A DNA stretch of 64,000 bases, taken from assembly GCF_964355755.1 (NCBI RefSeq), contig NC_092674.1:26152001-26216000 (forward strand), in the 5' to 3' direction. A program made the position numbers and the translations under genes. Source of the stretch: Antedon mediterranea (lineage: Eukaryota; Echinodermata; Crinoidea; Comatulida; Antedonidae). The notes below the pieces were generated by a model. It ran no database searches, was not told where the DNA came from, and saw only the letters and a program-made list of their open reading frames with translations. Positions within the stretch are counted from its first letter, which is position 1. Each line of letters starts with the position of its first letter. Positions 14,301 to 24,900 of this stretch are shown here, one piece after another.

Positions 14301-17300
14301 TAACAAATCTTTCAATAGGGGTGTATCCTTCAATAGGGGTGTGTATCTTTCAATAGGGGTGTACCCCTTAATAGGGGTGTGTACCCTTTAATAGGGGTGT
14401 ATATCTTTCAATTGGGATGTACCCTTTAATAGGGGTGTGTACCATTTAATAGGGGTGTGTACCCTTTAATAGGGATGTGTACTCTTTAATAGTGTACAGT
14501 ACCATAGAGATATTATAGTTAAATATTCACTATATAATATCTCTATGGGTGTACCAATTAATAGGGGTGTACCAATTAATAGGGGTGTACCAATTAATAG
14601 GGGTGTACCAATTAATAGGGATGTACCAATTAATAGGGATGTACCAATTAATAGGGATGTACCAATTAATAGGGATGTACCAATTAATAGGGATGTACCA
14701 ATTAATAGGGATGTACCAATTAATAGGGAGGTACCAATTAATAGGGGTGTACCAATTAATAGGGGTGTACCAATTAATAGGGGTGTACTGTACAATTTAA
14801 TAGGCGTGTCCCAAAGGAGGCGTTCTATTGTACAGTGCTCTAGTCTTTTGAAAACTAAGATTGACATAGTGGTTATTAAGTTTGAGAAAATTGTGTTTGT
14901 TTCTTTTTTCTTATTTTAATCAACTGATTAAAGATAAACATTTTCAACTACCGTAATCATAATTTGAGAAGATAAGTTCTGTAAAATGATATTTGTATCA
15001 AAATCTGCATGTACTGTATGTATTCTATGATCCAGTATCGTACAACATAATTGAAATACATAGTAAACAAGATACCAATTTGTTTCTTTGCAATCATATA
15101 GTAGTACAGTATCATCTTTAATCAATATCAAATGTAGATAGAAGGTAAAAAAAAAGTCTATGAGTGGGTGCTAGCTAATAATAGGACTTCTCTTCTCAGC
15201 AAAATGCAAATTATAACAAATATAATTCAATGTTTTATTCATGATATTGCCATTGATTACTTATTGTAAGTAAACAAATTGAGTAGGATGAAGAAATCAA
15301 CACAACAAACATTGAAAATCCCCACTCAAACATTGAAAATCCCCACTCAGACATTTAAAATACACCACTCATATTGTTCACCTTTTTTGTAATGTATTTT
15401 GAGGACATGTGGCAAAGTGTGTTGACGTTTACTGATCATGGTTCAAATCCAACTCTAGCCGCATTAGTTGTATCCTTAGGCAATACATTTGCCTCTCTCC
15501 ACCCAATTGTATAAAATAGGTACTGGTTAGATCAAGACACAACTTTGCGCTGATCACTAGCTGCATTATTATGGGAGTATTTTTCCATACGCGTTTGATC
15601 CAAAAAATTCCGGGATGTGCAGCGCATTGAGAGCTTCTTTATATGCACTATATAAGAATGAACTATTATTATATTTTCTGAACTAAATAATTGTTCAATT
15701 GGTCTGAAAATCTTCAATAAGATTATTACAATCAATTCTGTAAATTGTCCACTGATAAAAATATTATTTGATTTCAGTATTTATGAATAATGCATAAGAT
15801 TATGACTAGGAATGAGTGGGATGAATTCATAATGATTGAGAATTACTGTTTACTTTAGAAATAAAGTCAATTTGGTTCATTTAATATGGTCTGCTTCAGA
15901 TGGCAATAATAGATGAATCACGCGATTAAAATGACCGTGACTACAATTTTCAAATATACTGTATCACCCGAAGAATCAATATTTATTTTTAGGAATATTA
16001 TCTTTCTTATTATCTCATAAATATGCATTGGATAGTGTGTTAAAATAAACATTCACCATATTTTGTCTTGGAAATAATAACTTCATACAGTAAGGATGCT
16101 CTTACATAGTAATATGGGTTAATTAATAAGTGCTGGTTGTATACAGTTAGTGATAAGAGTACTGTATGCCTAAGAAAAGTATCAATTTTAAAGGGTGCGC
16201 TAATCTACTAGGGGTGCCCTAATGTTCTAGGGGTACCCTCAAATTAAGTGTTGGCTCAATGTTGAGATCTCTTTTGAGTATATCAATTGTGTTTCCTATT
16301 GTTAAAATACTGATATTTCTATATAATACTTTCTGGAAATGGTTGACACATACTGTACAGTACTGTGGTTTCATTTGAAGCAATCAGGAAATTTAAATCA
16401 GAATATCAGTTAATATAAAGGTATATTATCAAGAGTCTAAAAATACAGAAAATAATTCTGCACTAGAAATTCTGATATATTTTTATATAATAATGACAGT
16501 ACAGAATACTTTGTGATGTGCCCAAATATAGTAGTGATATTCTCAAATATGGCAGTGATACTGTACTGTATGACATCACATTATTTTTTCACATACTGTA
16601 ATGTTTGAAAAAACATCTGTGTGAAATAGAAAAATATACAGTACAGTAATTACTAGACTACAAAGGATTATTATAAAAAAAACATTTTTTTCAGAGATGC
16701 CAAGGGAAACTGGTTATTAAAGCCGATTTTCCACTAGGCGAATTTGTTCGCGCGAATCGAAAGCGTCATGCTATGCGCATGCGTATTCAAGTTTCTGTCT
16801 GTCATACTCCCTTCTGCGACGAATTCTTGTTCCTTTGATTTTTCGCTTCAGCGAAATTTACTAGTTCGAATTGTTTCTACTTTTTGCGAAGCGAAATATT
16901 GCGCAACCAATCAGAGCTCAGGAGATGAGCTATGACGCTTTCAAGAGCACTCATGCGAATCGAAATGCTCAGCAACCACGCGACAGTTTTACCCGATCAC
17001 CCAAGGAAATTTCATTTGCATATTTTGTACAGAAACCTGATTAAATATACTGTAATTCTGGCTCAGTGCAAACGTAGCTTATTTATCCCCTAATATGGGT
17101 AACTTGGCATCTCTGATTTCTTGCAATGACTGACATACGTACACTGATAATAACTAAGATCACTGTTTGGACACACCATATACATCTCTTTGCCTTCCTC
17201 CATACTTGAATCCCATTTTACTCGAAAGTCTGAATCGTGTAATACATCATACATTACGGACGCTGATACATCTGAAAATACTTTATGTGCCTGAAATTTA

Positions 17301-17951
17301 AAATGAAAAAAAATCATTTGCCAGATCATGAAAAGTTATTTTTGTACTGTAAAAAATAAACATTCAGTCTATACATTGTTTATTATCCGGCACGTTTTTT
17401 TATAGCTAAGCTGTATAAAACTTTACTGATTTATTAATAAATACTCACTGTAAGTGTAAGTCAGTTAAAAAATAAAATATAATTTCCCATAAGAATTTGC
17501 TGGTATTATAGATTACGGCAATAAATAACATGTATAAATATGCAACAATGGTGCAAAGAAAGGATAAAACATAAAGAAAAACCACACATACACACAAATT
17601 GTAGGCTAGGCTACAGTATGCCAGTAATAATATTAATAGAGAGTGATACTGATAGATGTCTGGTTTTTAACCTGGCTTGTCACCATAGCTTTAGGCCTAG
17701 GTAGGTAGTCTAGGCTAAACCAAAATTCTTCAGATCAATAAAAAACGTCACCAATTATAAAATATGTACATTTAACGTAAAAATCTAACTTAACATACCT
17801 TAAACATTTTGGAAGAAGTATCTGAATTTTTAGCCCAAACTTTTGTTCCATTTTTGCTGTATTTTTCTGTCCACCCGTCAACACTGTCTGCTAAATTGCG
17901 AAAAACTTTGAAATCGCTGTCTTCGGGGTATTTAACTTCTCCGACTGCCAT
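5383..17951 (-). CDS. STARD10: START-domain lipid-transfer protein, STARD10-like, six exons
   Basis: Exons on the minus strand: 17799-17951, 17143-17290, 9691-9794, 8719-8833, 7614-7666 and 5383-5607 (stop at 5383-5385). All introns are GT-AG and every junction keeps phase, giving 265 residues (human STARD10 is about 290). The START domain spans roughly residues 8-195, with recognisable blocks [16 protein letters not shown] (exon 2), PFKNRDY (exon 3), [10 protein letters not shown] (exon 4) and [18 protein letters not shown] (exon 5). The last exon carries the conserved STARD10 tail [14 protein letters not shown]...[10 protein letters not shown] and a very acidic C-terminus with a SLDE site. 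In mammals that tail is phosphorylated by CK2, which lowers lipid transfer. The family moves phosphatidylcholine and phosphatidylethanolamine between membranes. The start is the only ATG in frame after an AT-rich leader. It diverges from AASDH. Confidence 0.93.
6390..6960 (+). repeat. Dispersed repeat family D, copy 1
   Basis: A block at about 6471-6640 (contains GATCTTATGTCTGGCTGCGAC and CAGTATCCTGTTGTTAGATTG) recurs inverted at 13329-13510 and in part at 22256-22335. The following block with GGCCTTAGCCACCAGTAG and CCTGACCACTTTT recurs inverted near 11383-11450, so this copy is composite or longer. It lies in STARD10 intron 5. Short open frames in it are not credible genes. Confidence 0.6.
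7805..8094 (+). mobile_element. Family G element with internal inverted arms, fullest copy
   Basis: Contains the inverted pair CCATAATGGACTAGTCTGCA (about 7887) and TGCGGACTAGTCCATTATGG (about 7983). An outer block CTCAAGTGGGAGGG mirrors CCCTCTGGAGAGCA. It ends with the family-wide block CCAGGTAAGCTAGGCACGAA. The structure is that of a foldback, non-autonomous DNA element. It is in STARD10 intron 5, just downstream of an exon. Confidence 0.55.
9795..12040. other. Intron sequence of STARD10 without a recognised gene
   Basis: AT-rich intron 2 DNA. Apart from the family D block near 11383-11450 I see no coding exon, RNA gene or clear transposon. The open frame at 10610-10810 lacks any family resemblance. 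Confidence 0.6.
12041..12602. mobile_element. pogo/Tigger-like element with minisatellite core
   Basis: The left end CAGTAGAACTCCTCCTAGTT and right end TTAATAGAGGGTCTACTG are terminal inverted repeats, and TTTA flanks both sides. Between about 12055 and 12440 lies a minisatellite of roughly 22-24-bp units (CCTCCTAGTATTCAGGGGAAC and variants, about 16 units). The unit resembles the left-end subterminal sequence, so the array probably grew from the element's own end. There is no transposase. Confidence 0.65.
13329..13510 (-). repeat. Dispersed repeat family D, copy 2 (inverted)
   Basis: Inverted relative to 6471-6640: both contain GTCGCAGCCAGACATAAGATC (or its complement) and the CAATCTAACAACAGGATGCTG block. 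The copies appear about 75-80 percent alike by eye. It is in STARD10 intron 2. Confidence 0.7.
14075..14830. mobile_element. pogo/Tigger-like element with two minisatellites
   Basis: The left end CAGTGAAATCCCTATTAAGA and the right end (complement CAATAGAACGCCTCC) are inverted repeats flanked by TA. The interior is almost all tandem repeat: about 14165-14490 has 18-22-bp units (ACCCTTTAATAGGGGTGTGT), and 14546-14790 has about 14 regular 18-bp units (GTACCAATTAATAGGGGT, with a run of GGGAT variants in the middle). A 50-bp palindrome at 14500-14549 (arms CCATAGAGATATTATA) separates the arrays, and a poly-G run sits at about 14131-14143. Units resemble the element terminus (CCCTATTAAG). Confidence 0.75.
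14546..14790. repeat. 18-bp minisatellite, about 14 units
   Basis: Very regular GTACCAATTAATAGGGGT units. Units 5-10 or so carry GGGAT in place of GGGGT and one carries GGGAG, giving a block-homogenised pattern. Both strands stay open and would encode a 6-residue repeat (GVPINR or TPLLIG), which is a by-product of the period and not a gene. Confidence 0.92.
15401..15675 (+). mobile_element. tRNA-derived SINE, copy 1
   Basis: The head resembles a tRNA with a degenerate A box (TGTGGCAAAGTGTGTTG) and a B box (GGTTCAAATCC). The body is shared with the copy at 24901-25197: TTGTATCCTTAGGCA, TTTGCCTCTCTCCACCCA, GGTTAGATCAAGACA and a GCACTATATAA tail followed by ATTATTAT. This copy is more diverged. 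It is in STARD10 intron 2. Confidence 0.8.
16505..16600 (+). mobile_element. Partial MITE family M copy
   Basis: Contains the family M interior words GTGATGTGCCCAAATAT, GTAGTGATAT and TATGACATCACATT. The terminal repeats seen in the AASDH intron copies are missing, so it is a decayed fragment. Confidence 0.5.
16720..17000 (+). mobile_element. Possible MITE with AAAGCCGATTTTCCACTAG end
   Basis: The left edge resembles the end of the element at 47694-47876 (AAAGCTTGGTTTCCACTAG). The interior is richer in CpG (CGCGCGAATCGAAAGCG) than its surroundings and ends near the START exon 2 region. I could not define the right end. Confidence 0.35.
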
Positions 17952-18973
17952 CGCTGAATTTATAAACAACTTACAATAACATTTATATTATCCTTTAGAA
18001 CAATACTATTAAAAGTATTAGTAACTTCTGTGAATCCAATAACTGGTATTTTAGTAGAGTTTTCTCAACTTTTTCCTGTGTGAGTGAGCAATTAATGACA
18101 ACAACCCTAAAATACTTCACACAAATTACCTTTACAAATGCAATTTTGCCACCTCAACAACCACTGCTTGGATTTTTGTTTCCAGATTTCGGCCCTCTCT
18201 TGTTAAGTTAATTATAGATGGCGGTATTCTCATTTTGGATAATTCCTTTTTTCTTTAAATCATCCGTGATTAAAATGACTGTTTTACAACTAAAAAAAGC
18301 CTCATTTATTTAATTGCAAATGACTTGAATACAAAATGAAGCGCGCATTTACTGACGCACTTCCTACGCACATTATCTACGCACTTCCGATATACTTACG
18401 CGCCTGGCACGCATGCAGCCCGCCCTCAATGTTTGATAAAAGTGCACCAAAACAAAAACATGGTCGTCCGTCGGAAGACCAATAAATAGAGCAAAGCAGT
18501 TAAAAACAGTAAAAATATGGTGTAGTTTATGCTTTGATTTTAAAGATTGATATACGATACGATTCAGTAAAGTTTAGTAAAGAGTTCAGAAGTAATACAT
18601 CTTTAGTTGCATTAATTGTTAAGCTGTATACAGATGTTAAAGCTAGGCTATGGTTAGCTAGGCCAATCAATGGCAATATCGAAAACAACTTTGCCGAGGA
18701 AAGCCGTTTTTTACCGCGGGGCATATTCTCAAGTAGGCCTATGTATTATATTAGACAAATCTCAGTTTAATAAATTATATTATATTTTTAGAAACATCGA
18801 TTTTGATTATATTTTGTATTATATATTTTTATAAAATTATATAAATTAAATTCTAGGCCTATATTTATTTTATTTTTTTTTATATTAATGTTCAAGCTAT
18901 GCTATGCTTGTTATTAATTACCATTTTGACTTTTCTTTTATATCAGATATGAACTACAGTATTGTTTCTCAAA
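17952..18973. promoter_or_regulatory. Head-to-head intergenic region of STARD10 and AASDH
   Basis: The STARD10 ATG (complement of 17949-17951) and the AASDH ATG (18974) point away from each other with 1,022 bp between. It must hold both 5' leaders and probably a shared bidirectional promoter. A locally CpG-richer stretch lies at about 18340-18480. A possible acceptor (TATATCAG at about 18940-18947) suggests an untranslated AASDH first exon. No TATA assignment is safe. Confidence 0.55.
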
Positions 18974-21900
18974 ATGCAGAAATCACTCAACCTGTGTAGT
19001 CTTTTTGACGAGGGATGTGCTAAAAATAACCAAAACATTGCTGTTTGTATGCTGACAGAGAAAGAGTTACTTAACACCACATATTCTAAACTATCAGAAC
19101 TTTCTAAAGTAATAGCATCTGTACTGAGACAATACAGTTGTATTGGAAAGTTTATTGGTATCATTGCATCACCTTCAATTCACATTCCTGCTATTATTTT
19201 AGGGTGTGTATGCCTTTTATTGTCACACAAAGTTCTAAAAATCAGATTAAAATCAAATACTATATTTCAATACAATACAGTTTTATCATCCTTAACAACA
19301 ATACTATTATTTTTAAAACTTTTATACAAATTATTTATGGCAAAAACAAATTCTTATCCCCTACTGAAATTATTACTTTTTTTACAATTAATGAAAATAT
19401 TTGTATTCAGTAAACAAAATTTAAAGAATCATTATCGAAAATGCATGATTTTGGTTGTCAAGCGTTCAAAGGTATGGTAAACATTGACTGGATTTTTTTA
19501 ACTCACTTTAATCATAAAATCGTGGACATAAATTTAAACTTTTTTATTTGGCCTCTGCATTATTAATGTTTATTTTTACTGACGGAAAACTTGATCAGTA
19601 TTAGCAGTATTTTTTGCTTGATATTTTTAAATGTTTTTTTTCACAGGATCCTGAATGCGCCAGCTTGTTTCGTTCCAGTAGACCTTTTGCCAGATACCGC
19701 CCTCAACAGTCTCGGCATTGATTACATGATCTGTACAAACCGTGATTCCCGGGTATTAACATCATAAAATAGATATTATTTCAAAATAAATACATTTTTC
19801 AAAATGTTTGTGTCCTCCTGTAAAGCCCTGTCTACACTATCAAACTAGTTTGACAAAAAATGTGAGGTGCCCAAATATGGTAGCGATATGACATCATCGT
19901 GCCCAACACATCTTTTTTTCACATAAAGTTTGATAGTGTAGACAGAGCTTAACCATCAACATAGTTTTGAAATTGTTTTCCAGATAATCTTAGAACGTTT
20001 TCATATGAAGCATGTGGAATCACCAGCACTTGTCCCATATCAACTTGTATTGATGATGCGCACTACAAATATTACTCAACTAGAATCAAAACATAATTGT
20101 CAAATAGCATATGCAATGCACACGTCAGGCTCCACTGGAACACCGAAAGTGGTACGGGTACCTCACAAATGTATTGTACCTAATATTATGAGTTTAAGGT
20201 AAAAAGCTCTGTCAACACTATCAAACTTTATGTGACAAAAAAATGTGATGATGATGATTTGGGAATATCACTACCATATTTGGGAATATCACTACCATTT
20301 TTGGGAATATCATTACCATATTTGGGGATATCGCTACCATATTTGGGCACATCACATTTTGATTTTTCAACTAGTTTGATAGTGCAGACAAAGCTTTACA
20401 CATTAGAACCCTGTCTTTGGTCACTTCTGTTCTTGTATAATGAATGAGGGGAAATATAGTTTAACACTACAGCTAATAAAGGAAAATCCCTAATAAATGG
20501 ACACTTTGTTGGGTCCCTGAGATGTCCCCTTAATAGGTGTTCTTTTCACATTATCTTTTCACTGGAAAAAAGACAGATATATCGACAGTGTGGAGAGAAG
20601 ATATATACAGCGATTTTGCCAAAATGGTTTCTTTCTCTTTAATTTTCAAATCCCTATATTTTTGTTATCAACCTTCCAGATCTAAATTAAACGTGAGTAG
20701 TCAAGATGTAGTTTTTATGGCATCACCTTTAACCTTTGATGCTAGTATTGTGGAGATGTTTCTGGCCTTGTCTACTGGAGCAACATTATTTATGGTTTCT
20801 ATGACAACAAAGTTGATGCCGAGGAAGCTGGCTAAAGTTTTACAAGACAACAGTGTCACAATCATACAGGTACAAAAAATATAAATCAAAATCAATGATG
20901 TTTTTAATCTACTAAACTTAAACACATCACAACAGCAGACATAAATTTATATTTTATTTTTTTTTTAAATTAGGCAACACCAAGCCTTATTTTCAGATTC
21001 GGACCAGACCTCTTAAAGAAAACCATTCTAAGTAGAAGTACAAAGCTCCGTGCATTGATACTAGGAGGAGAGCCATGTCCAGTGCCGGCTGTGATAGCCG
21101 AATGGAAAGAGGAAGGAAATACAACAGAGATCTGGAATATATATGGAATAACAGAAGTTTCAAGTTGGGCTACACTGTACAAAATAGCAGAAAAGGATAT
21201 TAAGAACAAAGTGAATAAAAGGTATGTTATTTTATCTTAATCAATGGTCTCTATCTATGGACCACTTGTTGCTGTTTCAGCTCTTTATAACTATTCAACT
21301 TATACTGTTTCTGTTAAATTTCTTCGCTTTCTTGATTTTTATTTTGACAATGGAGTGTGCCACTTGGTGAACCATTGGATGGAACAGTTCTTCAAGTCAG
21401 GAACGATAGAGGGCAGGCTATAACATCTGGAAAAGGACAACTCTACATAGGTTTGTTTTTAAGAATATTGTTTTAAAACAATCCTTGAAAAACATTGTTC
21501 TTTCATTTTTATTTTTTTATTTCATAAGCATCCAACAGCGAGAACAAACTCGCCAATTATAGGATGGATAAACTATTTAATAATTTATCATGCTTATAAG
21601 CTAAGTCTCATTTGAGGCTTAGGGAGTGGAGTTTAAAGAGTCGTGAGTTTAGTTGGCACTAGGTCAGGATTGAACCTAGGATTTTGGGATTGGCAAGTAT
21701 GGTAACCACCAAGCTACAGCTCTACTATTGTCATATATAATAAATGTTTCCATAGAAACAAGAACATCATCTATCTGTAGACTATCACAAAATACAATGT
21801 TTAGCTTAGCTCACTGAAACATGTTGCAAATGAGGTTAAATTAAATACAATTCTACTTTCGCAATCAGGTGGAGAGGAAAGAGTCTGCTTGCTAAATGAC

Positions 21901-24900
21901 GAAGATGTCATTATACCGAGGACAATGAGAGCAACTGGTGACATTGTTGAATTGTCACCTGAAGGTCTATTGTATATTGGCAGGAAAGATCACCAGATCA
22001 AAAGAAATGGACAGCGTATTAATCTGTCACAGCTATCAGAGGTACCAAATATTTGGTTAAATGCTACACATACAATCAGTCATCACATAGTAGAAACCCT
22101 ATTCAAGGGAAAAATCCTATTAAGTGGACAATTTCCCATGTCCTTCTAATGCTGGTTCTACTGTTATGTGGAGGGCAGCAAAGGCTGATGATGATGTATG
22201 GAAAATAATTAATGACATGATTTTTGTTTAGGTTTAGATGCTACACAAACAAACAGTAATAATCGTGTCACAGCCACAGATAATCCCTTTGATCTCCAGA
22301 GCTCAGCATCCTGTTGTTGTCCTATTGCCTTGCTTCTATTAAGGGTCAATTTCCCATGTTCCCTTTAAAAAATATAAACCTTGAAACCTAAATACTACTG
22401 ATAATTTTGACAAAAACCGAAATAATTACAATAAGGTAACTATCTACAAAACAGAGTATATATAAACAATAGAAAGGAATTCAAAGTAAAAGATACATGA
22501 TTTTATTTATTTAGGCAGTATCATCAGTTTCACTATTCACAAGTAGCTGTATTCTACAAGAACCAAGCACCAATAAACTGTTGCTGTTTGTTATACCAAA
22601 TACAAGCAAAGCACAACCATCAGTAGATTCTGTATACCAAGAGTTAGAAAAAGCTTTACCCAGGAATTGTATTCCTGATGCTATCCACATCCTGGATGAA
22701 CTACCAATGACAAAGCATGGGAAAGTGGATACTAAGAAGCTGCTAGCTCAAAGGGAGGTTGCAAGAAGTGGGGTTGCTGGAGAAACGATATCTGATGAGG
22801 AGCTGCGAAAGATTTGGAAGGTATGACTAACATTTGAAGGGCGATACAGTAGAATCTCTTTTTGAATTGCTGTAGTCTACATTATCAAACTAGTTTGACA
22901 AAAAAGTGTGATGTGCCCAAATGCAGTAGTGATATGACATCATCATGTCCATATATGGGCACATCACATTTTTTGTCATAACAATTTGGTAGTGTAGACA
23001 GAGCTCAAGACATTTGATACATACAAAAAGAAAACACATAAAAGACATATAAACAAGTTAGAATATCAAAGGAACCTAGGAATATGCATGTTCTGGAAGC
23101 TGGAGTTGAAGGGTCACACCATTCCTGGTGATAGGATCTCTTGACCCTTCTTAGCACACTTCACTTTTGTGTTGTTTATTTTTTAAATTAATGTTTTCCT
23201 GAAGGGATAAGATAGAATTTTCTGAAAATAAAAGAATAATAATAATAAATAATAATAATAATAATAATAATTTAATAATCATAAATACATTATTTTATTA
23301 TTAAAATAATATATATCTGGAAATCATGGAATGTCTAGTTTTAATAGAGAATTATTTCTCTTCATTATGACATTGTAATCATTTTTTCAAATGTAATTTT
23401 GGTATAAGAAAGGTCATTGAAAATCATGGAAATTAATTCTTGAGAAATTGTATAAACCTTGATATATACTCGCATATTTTCATTTCATATTATAATTTAT
23501 TACAGCATTATTGTTGTAATATCTTTCAAATTAAAATTGATATTCATAGCTGTTAAGGGTTTTAAATTAATCTTATAATACCACATAAAACATAATAAGC
23601 ATGTTATGCTTCAGTTGCGTCATGTGTCCTATCAAATTTAATTTGTTGGTACATAAACTAAATTGTATGTTGTGTTCTAACATTCTCATGATTAATACAA
23701 TGTGATATACTACTGACAGGCCAACCCTTGAGACAATTCAAATTACAATCTAAAGATTGTCTAGAATATCAAACTAGTGTGATGTGCCCAAATATGGTAG
23801 TGATATGACATCATCGTGTCCATATATGGGCACATCATATAAGTTTGATGGTGTAGGCAGGACTTTAGTAAAATTTTACCTTAACCTCATAATATTAGGT
23901 ACAATACATTTGTGGGGTACGCGTGCTACTTTCGGTGTTCCAGTGGAGCCTGATGTGTGCATTGCTGATATAGGCACATCCCAATTTTTTTGTCACAAAG
24001 TTTGGTAGTGTGGACAGAGCTTTAAGACTAACATCATTTCTACTTCTGTAATTATATCTTGAATATCAATCAAATTCTCAGTTTAAAATGTCACTTAATG
24101 TTTACCTTATAGTATTACTATTAATTGTCTGACATTTATCACTTCATCTCTTTCAGGATGTTCTACAAATTAAGAGTGAAATTAACGATGATAGTAATTT
24201 TATTTTACTCGGAGGCGATTCTTTCCAAGCTATCAGACTATTAAATCAAATTGAACTAGTTACAAGGCAGTCTGTACCAGATCTATTAGATTACATACTT
24301 CATAACAAATATCATGAAATATTTGAACTTATAAAGAAAAATGTCTCAAAGAAAACCACATGTAAACTATTGACCAATCACAGTGCTGCAGAAAAAGGAT
24401 GTTCAGTTTTACATGGATTGTTTTCAGATAATGTTCAAGATAAACTGTTAAACCCAGACACAGAAAATAAGAATAACTTAAAGACCACATGTAAGGTAAC
24501 TACCAATCAAAATGCTGAAGCAACAGGATGTTTAATTTCACATGGATTGTTGTCAGATACTGTACCAGATAAATTAAAAAATTTGGATACAGAGAATGAA
24601 AGGAAAAGAAGCATGAGTTCAGTAACAGATAATTTAAATAAATCAAAACAATTAAAAACAGATAATACAATTGCATCAAATAGTTGTACATTTTCAGATG
24701 ATAAAAAAGTATGTCGTGGTTCACAGAGAATAGTGCAATATACAGACAAGATTATATTAGAATGTAATAATAGGACTAGAAAAAGGAGTCAAGGAACGGT
24801 GTCTATTAAGGAGAGGTGGAAATATGACACAGCCAAATGCATTGATGCATCACCACTATTGGTTTATAAAGATGGGTAGGTAATCTATCAATCTATATAA

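Noticed and set aside
14466-14919. Open frames with a 6-residue repeat (GVPINR, TPLLIG)
   Set aside because: By-product of the 18-bp array. Frames on both strands stay open equally.
22794-22815. CTGATGAGGAGCTGCGAAAG resembling a hammerhead ribozyme core
   Set aside because: It lies in AASDH exon 8 coding sequence, stem II cannot pair convincingly and the other stems are absent.
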